A DNA stretch of 64,000 bases from Brevibacillus sp. DP1.3A (GCF_013284245.2 NZ_CP085876.1:5776001-5840000); one strand, 5' to 3'. Positions 42,285 to 51,251 are shown, counted from the stretch's first letter. Numbers and translations are program-made. Notes: a model not told the origin generated them from the letters alone.

Positions 42285-43082
42285 TTAATTGGTATACAGT
42301 TCCGCTCGGCGGTTGGCTACGCTTGGCAATTTGCCCCGTACTCGTTCAATCCGACTTACATCCAGTTCTGTGATCAATAACGTTTCTTCTTCCCCTGCAC
42401 TTGCAATCACGACACCCATCGGATCGACGAACATGCTGCGTCCGGCAAAAATATTTCCGACCTGATCAGCCGCGCATACAAACATCGTGTTTTCAATAGC
42501 ACGCGCACGAACCAGTGTCTCCCAGTGATCCTCTTTCATCGCTCCGGCTACCCAGCCTGCTGGCACAAACAAAATATCGGCACCTTGGAGCGCAAACTGT
42601 CTCGCGATTTCCGGGAAGCGCACCTCATAGCAAACCATTAGCCCGATTTTGCCGAATTCTGTTTCCACCACTTGATATGGATTATCTCCAGGCGCGATGA
42701 AGTCCGATTCTGTGTAGGAAAAGGCATCGTACAAATGCGTTTTACGGTACGCATGCAGCAGCTGTCCTTCACGGCCTAGAAAAACAGTCGTATTGTAGGC
42801 GCGGTTTTCATCACCCTCGATGGATTCAAACACACCGCAAACCACATAAACCCCATTCTCCCGAGCAAGCTCTGCCAAACCGGAAACAAATGGACCATCC
42901 AGCTTTTCCGCTACCTCTGCTGGCGTTACTCCCGACTTTGGCGTGGCAGGTGCGCTGTACATTTCAGGCAAGATGACACAATCTGCCCCTGCTGCCTTTG
43001 CTTTTGCGATGTAATCGGCTGCTTTTTGCAAATTTTGCGTCTTATCCATCGTCGCTGTAAGTTGTGCAATGGCTACTTTCAT
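42285..43082 (-). CDS. Carbon-nitrogen hydrolase (nitrilase superfamily)
   Basis: 265 residues with the nitrilase triad visible: Glu in VILPEMYSAP, Lys in RKTHLYDAF and Cys in LMVCYEVRFPE. The pattern and length fit omega-amidase/YafV-like or Nit-type carbon-nitrogen hydrolases, which remove ammonia from deaminated glutamine or glutathione. The frame extends seven codons upstream; GGGGA before the ATG at 43082 and the conserved MKVAIAQL start decide. Divergent from the two-component operon. Exact substrate is not fixed. Confidence 0.88.
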   Translation of the reverse strand: MKVAIAQLTATMDKTQNLQKAADYIAKAKAAGADCVILPEMYSAPATPKSGVTPAEVAEKLDGPFVSGLAELARENGVYVVCGVFESIEGDENRAYNTTVFLGREGQLLHAYRKTHLYDAFSYTESDFIAPGDNPYQVVETEFGKIGLMVCYEVRFPEIARQFALQGADILFVPAGWVAGAMKEDHWETLVRARAIENTMFVCAADQVGNIFAGRSMFVDPMGVVIASAGEEETLLITELDVSRIERVRGKLPSVANRRAELYTN

Positions 43083-43251
43083 GAATATCCCCGTCCTTCC
43101 CATTCATACAAAGCTCTCGGTTTCTTACTTGCTAGTATAACTGATTTTGACCGAGTTCCAAGTAATTATGCTTTACCAGCTGGACGTCTTGTATATAATG
43201 GACTTGTCATCTTGCATATAAATTTTCACCCTATCGAAAGTAGGTGAGTCC

Positions 43252-44715
43252 ATGTCCATCCGTATTAAGCTGCTGCTCTCTTACACAGGGATGCTAGTAA
43301 TCAGCTTGCTGACGTTTTTCGTAGCCGCCAGTCTATTTACGATTGCAGCGACAGGCGATTTCAACAGCTTTCGCGACTTTTATAAAGTGCATTATCAGCT
43401 CAATCCGCTGACTGAACAAGAAGAGAATATTTTCCTTGAATTGAAATATCTCGCGAAGAATGAACCGGATCAATTGCAAAACCAGGAGCTACTTGCCGAT
43501 TACGATTTCAAGCTCAAAACGGTACGAGCCGGCCTGTATGTACGCAGAGAGAGCAATCAAGTCTTTACCTCCCCAACCATCAATCAGCCCGAGCTGGAAA
43601 ACAGCTTGCCGCCCTATGACTTGAACAACAACCAGATTCGCAACACGTTCAACATTGGCGAAAGATTTTATGCGTATGCCAAGTTTGACTTCAAGTTTTC
43701 GGATGGCGCAAAAGGCAGTGTCTTTGTGATCCGCGAGCGCAGTCCATTTGGTGAGGTTATCCGCAAACTGCTGCCGATGCTCGTGTTCCTCCTCCTCGGC
43801 GTCATTGTCATCGCAAACGTCTTGTTGTACCGCTGGATTACCCGCAGTGTCGTCAAGCCGCTCGATTTACTGCGCAATTCAGCTGAGAACATCAAGGAAG
43901 GCAATCTGGACTTTGAGCTCCATCTACAAACGAAGGACGAGATTGGACAACTGAACGAAGCGTTCGAAAACATGCGCAAACGATTGCAGGAATCAGTGCG
44001 GCTTCGCCTTGAGGATGAAGAAAGTCGCAAAGAGTTGATCTCCAACATCTCGCATGATTTGCGTACACCGATTACCAATATCAAAGGCTATATCGAGGGA
44101 ATCCGCGATGGCGTAGCTGATACCCCGGAGAAAATGGACAAGTACGTGAACATCATTTACTCGAAAGCAGTAGACCTCGACTTGCTCGTCGATGAGCTGT
44201 TTCTCTACTCCAAGCTCGATCTGAAGCAAGTGCCCTTTACGTTTGAACATGTAGATATCGTGCAGTTTTTGGATGACTGCATCGATGAGCTGCACTACGA
44301 TCTGGAAAAGAAGGGCATCACGATTCAGTGGAATCAACGCACAGCAGAAGGCACCCTGGTTATCGCCGATCTGGAAAAAATCAAGCGTACCGTCTTAAAC
44401 ATCATTGGCAACTCGCAAAAATACATGGATAAACCTGAGAAAATCATCTGCGTCTCGGTTCAAGCGGACGCTCATTGGGCCACCATTGAAATAACAGACA
44501 ACGGCATCGGTATCCCGCAAGAAGCCATTCCTCACCTGTTCGAACGCTTTTATCGGGTGGAGCAATCCCGTAATTCTTCCACGGGCGGTAGCGGTCTCGG
44601 ACTGTCCATCGCGCGCCAGATCGTCGAGGGTCACGGCGGCAGAATCTGGGTGGAGAGCAAGCAAGGCGTAGGCACGAGTCTGTTCTTTACGTTAAAACGT
44701 ACCCACAAACAATAG
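43252..44715 (+). CDS. Sensor histidine kinase
   Basis: 487 residues. Membrane segments lie near 9-30 and 168-190, flanking an extracellular domain of about 135 residues. A HAMP segment follows (about 190-245, LDLLRNSAENIKEGNLD), then HisKA with the phospho-acceptor in SNISHDLRTPI (about residue 268), then HATPase with N box IGNSQKYMD, G1 ITDNGIGIP and G2 GGSGLGLSIA. It phosphorylates the response regulator that starts 15 bases after its stop. Kinase-first order is less common than regulator-first. The signal is unknown. Confidence 0.93.
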   Translation: MSIRIKLLLSYTGMLVISLLTFFVAASLFTIAATGDFNSFRDFYKVHYQLNPLTEQEENIFLELKYLAKNEPDQLQNQELLADYDFKLKTVRAGLYVRRESNQVFTSPTINQPELENSLPPYDLNNNQIRNTFNIGERFYAYAKFDFKFSDGAKGSVFVIRERSPFGEVIRKLLPMLVFLLLGVIVIANVLLYRWITRSVVKPLDLLRNSAENIKEGNLDFELHLQTKDEIGQLNEAFENMRKRLQESVRLRLEDEESRKELISNISHDLRTPITNIKGYIEGIRDGVADTPEKMDKYVNIIYSKAVDLDLLVDELFLYSKLDLKQVPFTFEHVDIVQFLDDCIDELHYDLEKKGITIQWNQRTAEGTLVIADLEKIKRTVLNIIGNSQKYMDKPEKIICVSVQADAHWATIEITDNGIGIPQEAIPHLFERFYRVEQSRNSSTGGSGLGLSIARQIVEGHGGRIWVESKQGVGTSLFFTLKRTHKQ

Positions 44716-44730
44716 GAGGTGCACATTCCC

Positions 44731-45426
44731 ATGTCTTCACGCATCCTCATCATTGAAGATGAGACGACTATCGCTCAGCTGGAGCGGGATTATTTTGAAC
44801 TGAACGGCTTTCAGGTCGATTTATGCCACTCTGGCAGCGAAGGCTTGCCGCTTGCGATCAATGGCGACTACAGTTTGATCATCGTTGATTTGCAGCTTCC
44901 GGGTATGGACGGCTTCGAATTGTGCAGCCAGATCAGACAAGTCAAGGAAGTGCCGATCCTGATCGTCTCCGCAAAAAAAGAAGAGATCGATAAAATCCGC
45001 GCCTTTAATCTCGGTGCCGATGACTATATTACAAAGCCGTTTAGCCCAAGCGAATTAGTAGCCAGAGCTAAAGCCCATCTGACAAGATACGAGCGTTTGA
45101 CAGCCCGACAACCTCAACCAACGAACGCAGAGATTCATATTCGTGGTCTCGTCATCGACAAAGTATCCCGAAGAGTCTACGTACGCAATCAGGAGGTCAT
45201 TTTCACGACAAGAGAATTCAATCTACTTGAATTTTTAGCAACGCACCCGAATCGAGTTTTTAACAAAAACGAGCTGTTCGAACGAATCTGGGGCATGGAT
45301 TCCAGCGGAGATATCGCGACCGTTACGGTGCACATTCGCAAGCTGCGTGAAAAGATCGAAGTCGATCCGTCCAATCCGCAGTATATCGAGACAGTCTGGG
45401 GTGCCGGTTACCGATTTACAGTCTAA
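44731..45426 (+). CDS. OmpR-family response regulator
   Basis: 231 residues: receiver domain with acidic pair IIEDE, phospho-Asp in IIVDLQLPGMDG (about residue 51) and Lys in DDYITKPF; then an OmpR/PhoB winged HTH with TTREFNLLEFLATHPNRVF and VTVHIRKLREKIE. The ATG at 44731 is chosen because TAGGAGGT (44713-44720) lies ten bases before it; an in-frame GTG at 44719 is inside that site. It forms an operon with the kinase. Targets are unknown; the SLH protein gene follows. Confidence 0.94.
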   Translation: MSSRILIIEDETTIAQLERDYFELNGFQVDLCHSGSEGLPLAINGDYSLIIVDLQLPGMDGFELCSQIRQVKEVPILIVSAKKEEIDKIRAFNLGADDYITKPFSPSELVARAKAHLTRYERLTARQPQPTNAEIHIRGLVIDKVSRRVYVRNQEVIFTTREFNLLEFLATHPNRVFNKNELFERIWGMDSSGDIATVTVHIRKLREKIEVDPSNPQYIETVWGAGYRFTV

Positions 45427-45478
45427 GCGTGAATACCATGACCATCACAAAGCCTTCAGCGAAAACGAGGACGGATTT

Positions 45479-45510
45479 TCCGCTCCACGTCAAAGCTGGA
45501 GGTTTTTTTT
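45479..45510 (+). terminator. Probable terminator of the two-component operon
   Basis: CTCCA...TGGAG hairpin followed by an eight-T run, about 55 bases after the response-regulator stop. Confidence 0.6.
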
Positions 45511-45518
45511 ACGTGTAA

Positions 45519-45604
45519 GAAAGTTTAATCACTTCACCGTTTCAAAGCGTCATTGCTTAAACTTTCTGGAGCGCATAATGACTTTCCGCTAAAGCGCGGT
45601 CGCT
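45519..45604. repeat. Two tandem hairpins upstream of the SLH gene
   Basis: GAAAGTTTAA (45519-45528) pairs with TTAAACTTTC (45557-45566), directly followed by GGAGCG...CGCTCC (45568-45604). They lie in the 334-base gap before the SLH gene and may be part of its leader or a short RNA. No ORF is supported in the gap; a further GACTA/TAGTC hairpin occurs near 45700. Confidence 0.45.
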
Positions 45605-45760
45605 CCTCCATGTCCAGGCTTCGATAGAGGTCATTTTATATTTTTTTAAGAACTTTTTTAGATTCTATTAATCCCTTGTTTCTTGGCAGTTTAGGTCTCT
45701 CGACTATCCTACAGGTAGTCAAGCAACACCTACTCAACTGATCTAAAGGAGGACCAACTG

Positions 45761-47230
45761 ATGAAAAAGTTTTCCAATAAAATCGCGATCATGATGCTCG
45801 CAACTGTTATGGGCACAGCATCCCTTCCTTACGCTGCACTGAACGTGCAAGCAGCTTCCACTCCTCTGAGTGCTCAAGAAATTCAACAAGCCGTTACTGA
45901 ACTCTCCAAGCTGAAAGTCATGCAAGGCAGTAACATTCACAATCAAGTTACGCGTGCCGAGCTGGCAAAAATGGTTGCACACACCTTTGGCTTGCAAGGT
46001 GGCAAAACAGATAAATCCGTAACGTTTACAGATGTGAAAGCAAATGACTGGTTCTATAAATACGCGGTTGATCTGGTATCCCTTGATATCATGCAAGCAA
46101 AGGATGGCCAATTTGATCCACGTGGAACCGTGACAGATGCTGAATTCGCGCAAATCGTCGCAAAAGCGCTCAAGCGTGATGTGAAGTCGGTTAACTACTG
46201 GGCGGAACGCTTCTTCTCCGCAGACAGCAACGTTACTCGCGGTGAAGCCGCTTATCTGTTGAATGTGGCTCGCCAGGCAATCCCTTCTGAAAAAGCGGCC
46301 ATCACGAACGTACAATCCTTGAACGAAATTACATTGATTGTGAAGTTCGACGCTCCGTTGACCGCAGAAAACGAAGCATTTGCCAAAGCAAAAGAAGACT
46401 TTGTCTTTAGCGATGGACTGACACTGACCAATATGCCACGTCTGAAAACAGGTTCTACCAATACCTACATCGTGCCGACATCGGTTCAAAAGCCAGGAAC
46501 CACCTACACCCTGACATACAAAGGGAAAAAGGCGGGCACATTCGCAGGCAATGCAACCAAGATCGACATGACAGAAGTGCGCCAAGTAACAAACGACACG
46601 TTTGAAGTTGAGTCCCTGCGAGCAAATGGTGTCATCGATTACGGATATGTCATCTCTGCCTACAGCGGAGGGCGCGGTGCAAATGCATTGGTGCTGGATC
46701 AAAACAACAGTGCAGACGGCAAAACGTATCAAATCATTTCTTCCATGCAAGCAAGACAAGTGACCATTACACCGGAAGGCGGACAACCAATCGTTGCGAA
46801 ATACGTGCCTTTCACACAATCAACAGACGGCAAACAAGAAATTAAATTCCGTCTCCCAGAAGGCCAAGTCCTGACTCCGGGCGTTACGTACACCATTACG
46901 TCCGACTGGGCGAATATCGCGAATCCAACCTTCGTCGCAAAAGAAATCGCTCCGCTCGAAATCAGCGAAGCCAAAGCAGCTAGTGAAACCTCTATCACCG
47001 TTACCCTGACAGAGGACCCAGGAGACGAGCTGTTCTCCGGACGCAGCGTAGAACTTACTAGTGCAGATGGAGAAAAACTGCTGGCGACGTACAAATATTC
47101 CAGCCGTAAAGGTACCACAGGCGTGTTTGACATCCAGCAAGATGGTAAACTGAAAGCAGGTACCACATACACGGTAACACCTGTCGGCGATTGGGCTGGC
47201 AAATCTTCTGCCGAGCTGACAGTCGAGTAG
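45761..47230 (+). CDS. S-layer-homology (SLH) domain surface protein
   Basis: 489 residues. A signal peptide ends about residue 30 (LPYAALNVQAAS). Three SLH repeats cover about 35-175: VTRAELAKMV in the first, VTDAEFAQIV in the second, VTRGEAAYLL in the third. They should bind pyruvylated wall polysaccharide. The rest (about 180-489) looks like Ig-like/bacterial beta-sandwich modules (KPGTTYTLTYKGKKAG, LTPGVTYTITSDWAN, KAGTTYTVTPVGDW). AAAGGAGGA gives a very strong RBS. It is exported and wall-attached, perhaps a minor S-layer-associated protein, too small to be the main S-layer protein. Confidence 0.9.
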   Translation: MKKFSNKIAIMMLATVMGTASLPYAALNVQAASTPLSAQEIQQAVTELSKLKVMQGSNIHNQVTRAELAKMVAHTFGLQGGKTDKSVTFTDVKANDWFYKYAVDLVSLDIMQAKDGQFDPRGTVTDAEFAQIVAKALKRDVKSVNYWAERFFSADSNVTRGEAAYLLNVARQAIPSEKAAITNVQSLNEITLIVKFDAPLTAENEAFAKAKEDFVFSDGLTLTNMPRLKTGSTNTYIVPTSVQKPGTTYTLTYKGKKAGTFAGNATKIDMTEVRQVTNDTFEVESLRANGVIDYGYVISAYSGGRGANALVLDQNNSADGKTYQIISSMQARQVTITPEGGQPIVAKYVPFTQSTDGKQEIKFRLPEGQVLTPGVTYTITSDWANIANPTFVAKEIAPLEISEAKAASETSITVTLTEDPGDELFSGRSVELTSADGEKLLATYKYSSRKGTTGVFDIQQDGKLKAGTTYTVTPVGDWAGKSSAELTVE

Positions 47231-47243
47231 TCTTTGTATGAGT

Positions 47244-47409
47244 GTTCAAAAAGTCGGCTTTTCAGCACCGAGAAAGTAACGAGAACCTGAAGAAGGAGGA
47301 GCGGAGTGTAGGGAACCTACATGAGCACCGGACTTCGAAGGTGAGCGTTACTTTCGATGCCGAGTTTGCTCTCAAAACTACTTCGTGATCAAAAGATGAC
47401 TTTATGAAC
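47244..47409. repeat. Palindromic element family C, copy 2
   Basis: Inverted copy of 2211-2375. The left end GTTCAAAAAGTCGGCTTTT is at 47244-47262, and the right end is near GAAC at 47406-47409. The internal arms GAAAGTAACG and CGTTACTTTC have two base pairs changed together relative to copy 1, with almost identical flanks. The ATG of the next gene (47404) lies inside its right end. A lone end-like segment (GAAAGTCGATTTTTTGAAC, 48191-48209) follows that gene. Confidence 0.85.
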
Positions 47410-48180
47410 TACCTCTTTTGTATGATGCAGGTATCCAAATCAAAAGAAAGGTGTGGGCTCGCTATACTGCGTATTGGTCTTATGACGATCGCCATCGTTC
47501 TGACTGGGTGTGAGATGAATTGGAATACCCTCTTGACGAGTGGCGAGCAGCAAGCAACCCAGGCGGTGAAAGTTGAAATGGATAAGCTGAATCAAGCCTT
47601 ATTGACAGCAACTAGTCAAGGAGACAAAGCAGCGATTGAGAGGCTGCTTGCAGAAGGCGCGGATATTGACGCTACCGATAGTAGAGGTCGCACTTCTGCT
47701 ATGATCGCGGTCCACTCTGCTCAACTCGGCATTTTCAACTTGTTGGTTGAACGCGGAGCCAACATCAACATCCGAGACAACAACTTAGACAATCCCCTGC
47801 TCTTCGCAAGCGCAGCAGGCCAGCTCGCATTCGTAAAAGCCTCGATAGCAGCAGGTGCCGACACTACCATTACGAACCGTTTTGGCGGAACGGCCTTGAT
47901 TCCTGCGGCTGATCGTGGACATGTCGAGATCGTCAAGGAACTGCTCACCACCTCTGATGTCAACATTGATCACGTCAACAGATTGGGCTGGACCGCTCTC
48001 TTAGAAGCAGTGATTTTGGGCGATGGTGGCAAGAAGCATCAGGAAATCGTGAAGCTCCTGATCGAGCACAATGCCAATGTCAATCTCGCTGATCACGATG
48101 GTGTGACGCCTCTCGGGCATGCGAAGAAGCATGGCTACAAAGAAATGATTGAAATGCTCACACAGGCTGGCGGTAAATAA
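47404..48180 (+). CDS. Ankyrin-repeat lipoprotein
   Basis: 258 residues in the longest frame. A lipobox (AIVLTGC, Cys about residue 36) follows a hydrophobic stretch, then about five ankyrin repeats (AAIERLLAEGADIDATDSRG, LGIFNLLVERGANINIRD, AFVKASIAAGADTTITNR, VEIVKELLTTSD, EIVKLLIEHNANVNLAD). It is probably a lipid-anchored protein-binding module outside the membrane. The start is uncertain: the ATG at 47404 is inside the repeat element and has no Shine-Dalgarno; the only good one, AAAGG near 47450, has no standard start codon at the right distance. A terminator follows. Confidence 0.8.
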   Translation: MNYLFCMMQVSKSKERCGLAILRIGLMTIAIVLTGCEMNWNTLLTSGEQQATQAVKVEMDKLNQALLTATSQGDKAAIERLLAEGADIDATDSRGRTSAMIAVHSAQLGIFNLLVERGANINIRDNNLDNPLLFASAAGQLAFVKASIAAGADTTITNRFGGTALIPAADRGHVEIVKELLTTSDVNIDHVNRLGWTALLEAVILGDGGKKHQEIVKLLIEHNANVNLADHDGVTPLGHAKKHGYKEMIEMLTQAGGK

Positions 48181-48190
48181 GAAAATACCC

Positions 48191-48209
48191 GAAAGTCGAT
48201 TTTTTGAAC
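48191..48209. repeat. Solitary family C terminal repeat
   Basis: GAAAGTCGATTTTTTGAAC followed by TACCT, like the outer end of copy 2 (GAACTACCT at 47406). It suggests a decayed element or an end left by excision; the ankyrin gene lies between the two ends. Confidence 0.45.
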
Positions 48210-48226
48210 TACCTAATTGAAAAAGC

Positions 48227-48271
48227 AAAGGATAGGATCGTCAGAACTCATCTGACCCCTATCCTTTTTCT
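48227..48271 (+). terminator. Terminator of ankyrin lipoprotein gene
   Basis: AAAGGATAGG (48227-48236) pairs with CCTATCCTTT (48258-48267), inner TCAGA/TCTGA, then a T-run. Confidence 0.85.
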
Positions 48272-48385
48272 TATTTTCTAGACCAAAAGACCCTACAAAA
48301 CTCAAAACTTTTTCTATATTCAGGCGTCAATTACTAGTGGACTATTCCAATATACCTAGACCATTTTGATAGGAGCCTGTTTTAC

Positions 48386-50095
48386 ATGACCGTCAGCTCG
48401 TATACATCTATTCTGGAAACGGACAAACGAATCCGAAAAGCTTCTCCTAACCTTGAACCCAAGGTGGAGATGTACAAGCTCTTTCTTACTTCTACAGACG
48501 CTATTGAAATTCACATGAATAACCTAACGCATCCTTTGACTACCATCAGAATCTATGACATCCATCGAACAAAACTCGCAGAAGCTGAATATAGTCCGAA
48601 CGCCCCCATCATCCTTCCCTTTTTTCCGGTGGAAGATGGTCTTTACTACGTGCAGCTGACGATTGGGCCTGATCCAGACCCGCAGCACACCTATCAACTG
48701 CACGTGGATAAGTACAAGCGCCTATCGGGGATCATCAATCAATCGGAGGAATTTCCCGCAGAAAATGGTCCGTACATGATCGGACCAGCGGATGTCATCA
48801 TAGCTGCTGGGACTTCAATCAGCTTTGAAGCAGGTACATCCATCAACGTACGTTGCCAAAACAAGATCGTCGTCCAAAACGGTGCCTCTATTTCTTTTCG
48901 CGGAGAATCAGACAAACCCATCGTCGTCATCGGCGCCATTGACGATGCAACCGCACACCGTTGGAATCAGCTCGTGTTATCTCCCTTGGCTGAGGCAACC
49001 TTCCAGCACATCATTGTGCAATACGACAACGACGAAGATGGCGTGGACTTCCTGACATCAGCAGCCCCTTTCGTGGCGATCGCCTCATCCGTTGAAGAAT
49101 TCGAGTCAACCGTTGCCAAAACGAACTATGTGGAGCGGGCCGCAGTCGTGTCTCCCTCTTCTCGCCTGGACTTCATCAAATCTTGGTTCCAGCAGTCCAG
49201 CCCTTATCGCTTCCATATTTTTGGCGACCTCTTGCCTGAGCTTTACTTCGGCATTGATGTCACCACCTTTGCGCGATGGGAAACGGATACGAATCGGATT
49301 AATGAAGAACGCGTAGAAGCTGGTGAAATCAATTACTGGGATTTTGTTAACGGCAACTTCACTGCCGATTTGATAGAAGCTACGTATCTGTTTGCCAATA
49401 ATGAGAGCAGCCCGGAACTACGAATCCAACGATTGATTGATTTTCTGTTCATCGCGCAAAAATGGAGGAGAAAACATGGGTGCTTCAGCCTGTTCGACAT
49501 GCTCGATCCGTTCCATGATTACGATGAAGAATTTTACAAAACGTTTGAACAGATGTCGTCCTCCTTCTGGCTCGCGCACAATACGTCCATCATTCACTGG
49601 GATACTCTTTCACGAGAACTCGGCATTTGGCAAAATGAAAGTTTCTTCGAACGGCAATTCATCAACTCTGTCATGATTCGCCTGCACTTCGCAGCCGATC
49701 TGCCGTTCTCGCTTCCGGGGTATGGAAACAACATTCCACCTGTCGGCTTTCTGGGTATTTCTATTCACTTTGGCCCGTTCCGCTATCCAGAGGATTATCC
49801 GGCACCCGAGCCTGAATTCGACGTCAATTACGGCGAACTCTCTACAGCTACCTATGTGAAATTTATGTTCGAATCGTTCCTCAATGGCAAAACGAATCCC
49901 GTCTACACATGGTGGATACCTACGCAAGCGGATAAGGAACTGTTTCGAACCTTGCAGGAAAAGGGCATCTCGCTGGACTCCCCTCCGGAAGATTGGGACC
50001 GCGAATTCGTGCAGCCTGCTAGAAAAACGCTCGAGGAGATTCGGGCATTCTACCTTAACCCTACTGCAAATGAAAGGTTCACCTCCAACTGTTGA
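48386..50095 (+). CDS. Orphan 569-residue protein with PPC-like and beta-helix-like segments
   Basis: I do not recognise the family. Residues about 20-110 resemble a jelly-roll/PPC-type beta domain (IRIYDIHRTKLAEAEYSPN, GLYYVQLTIGPDPDPQHTYQLHV). About 110-220 look like short parallel-beta coils of a pectate-lyase-like fold (IAAGTSISFEAGTSINVR, VVQNGASISFRGESDKPIVV, ATFQHIIVQYDND). The C-terminal 330 residues are aromatic-rich and unlike anything known to me. No signal peptide or membrane segment is visible. A GGAGCC lies before the ATG. It stands alone between a terminator and a family B element. Confidence 0.75.
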   Translation: MTVSSYTSILETDKRIRKASPNLEPKVEMYKLFLTSTDAIEIHMNNLTHPLTTIRIYDIHRTKLAEAEYSPNAPIILPFFPVEDGLYYVQLTIGPDPDPQHTYQLHVDKYKRLSGIINQSEEFPAENGPYMIGPADVIIAAGTSISFEAGTSINVRCQNKIVVQNGASISFRGESDKPIVVIGAIDDATAHRWNQLVLSPLAEATFQHIIVQYDNDEDGVDFLTSAAPFVAIASSVEEFESTVAKTNYVERAAVVSPSSRLDFIKSWFQQSSPYRFHIFGDLLPELYFGIDVTTFARWETDTNRINEERVEAGEINYWDFVNGNFTADLIEATYLFANNESSPELRIQRLIDFLFIAQKWRRKHGCFSLFDMLDPFHDYDEEFYKTFEQMSSSFWLAHNTSIIHWDTLSRELGIWQNESFFERQFINSVMIRLHFAADLPFSLPGYGNNIPPVGFLGISIHFGPFRYPEDYPAPEPEFDVNYGELSTATYVKFMFESFLNGKTNPVYTWWIPTQADKELFRTLQEKGISLDSPPEDWDREFVQPARKTLEEIRAFYLNPTANERFTSNC

Positions 50096-50284
50096 GGTCG
50101 GGAGAAGCCATGTGACATGACTTTCGAACAGCAGATGATTATTTCGGGGGTTAGACCTTTTTGGCAGTTATGTCTGGAAGTCTTTTGAGGTAGATAATTT
50201 TTTGCTTTTGCTTCATCTTCTTGTGTAATCTGTAGGAGTTATTTCGATTTTAGACATCTCGATTCATATTTCAGAGCTTCTTAA

Positions 50285-50402
50285 GCTGCGTGGAAAGAAG
50301 CGCATTTCCAGTCCAAGCGCCTCTGGAGCGGACAGTCAATCCCCCTTGCGGGGCGTAGGCCGAAGCGTAGACTGGAAATGCGCTTCTTTCTCTCACTACA
50401 GC
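50285..50402. repeat. Palindromic element family B, copy 2
   Basis: 118 bp with ends GCTGCGTGG and CACTACAGC. Arms GAAGCGCATTTCCAGTC (50297-50313) and GACTGGAAATGCGCTTC (50370-50386) pair perfectly. Copy 1 has GTGCAT/ATGCAC where this has GCGCAT/ATGCGC, a compensated base-pair change. The remainder of 50096-50284 shows no supportable gene. Confidence 0.85.
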
Positions 50403-50405
50403 TAC

Positions 50406-50440
50406 GAAAAAAAACCTCCTCAATCTGAGAAGGCTTTCTC
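50406..50440 (-). terminator. Terminator of speD
   Basis: GCCTTCTC pairs with GAGGAGGT on the minus strand, followed by an eight-T run. Confidence 0.75.
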
Positions 50441-50441
50441 C

Positions 50442-51251
50442 TTAATTCACAATATTTTTCCCATAGTAAATCTCGTCCATCTCTATTTGCAATTGCTCCG
50501 TAATATCCTCCTGCTCCTCCGGTGTCAGCTTTTCCTTCGTGTATCCGAACAAATAATTGTTCAGATCAAATTGCCTGCGCTTGCATTTGGTATGGAAAAT
50601 ATTATCTTGGTACACATTCACATCAATCATGTGGAACAATTCCTTAATTTCCTCGGGAATATAATTTTGGATCGAACTGATGTCGTGATCGATAAACAGC
50701 TTGTATCCATGTATATCCCGGGTAAATCCACGCACCCTGTAATCGATCGTCATCAAGTCTGTATCAAACGAACGAATTAAATAATTGAGTGCTTTGAGCG
50801 GAGAAATCTCGCCACAGGTCGAGACGTCAATATCAGCCCGGAACGTACTTATGCCCTCCGTTGGATGGTACTCAGGGTATGTATGCACCGTAATATGACT
50901 CTTGTCCAATTGCAGCACCACATTTTCAGGTAAAGGTCCGGGGGATTCCTCATAAGATTCAGTAGGGACTTCTACGACTGGCCCCTCGGATACAAGAAAA
51001 GTGACGCTCGCACCTTGTGGTACATAATCTTGTTGCGCGACATTCAGTACGTGTGCGCCGATAATATTCGACACGTTTTTCAGGATATTCGTCAAACGCT
51101 CGGCATTGTATTGTTCATCTATGTATTCGATATACGCTTCCCGTTCCGCTTTTGTTTTCGTGTAGCAAATATCGTACATGTTGAAGCTGAGTGACTTGGT
51201 CAAATTGTTGAAGCCATGCAGCGTAACGTTTTGTTCTGTTTTTTGTTCCAA
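50442..51251 (-). CDS. speD: S-adenosylmethionine decarboxylase proenzyme, E. coli type
   Basis: 269 residues aligning along its length with E. coli SpeD: LHGFNNLTKSLSFNMYDICY at the start, LDKSHITVHTYPEYHP, TFRADIDVSTCG and VYQDNIFHTK. Self-cleavage before Ser118 (LDKS/HI) should create the pyruvoyl cofactor. The product, decarboxylated SAM, is the aminopropyl donor for spermidine. It is not the short SpeH type of B. subtilis. The start is TTG with AGGGGG nine bases upstream; an ATG nearby is out of frame. No speE is adjacent. Confidence 0.95.
   Translation of the reverse strand: MEQKTEQNVTLHGFNNLTKSLSFNMYDICYTKTKAEREAYIEYIDEQYNAERLTNILKNVSNIIGAHVLNVAQQDYVPQGASVTFLVSEGPVVEVPTESYEESPGPLPENVVLQLDKSHITVHTYPEYHPTEGISTFRADIDVSTCGEISPLKALNYLIRSFDTDLMTIDYRVRGFTRDIHGYKLFIDHDISSIQNYIPEEIKELFHMIDVNVYQDNIFHTKCKRRQFDLNNYLFGYTKEKLTPEEQEDITEQLQIEMDEIYYGKNIVN

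Noticed and set aside
45743..46819. 358-codon open frame on the minus strand
   Set aside because: Fully antisense to the SLH protein, Cys/His-rich nonsense composition, no RBS.
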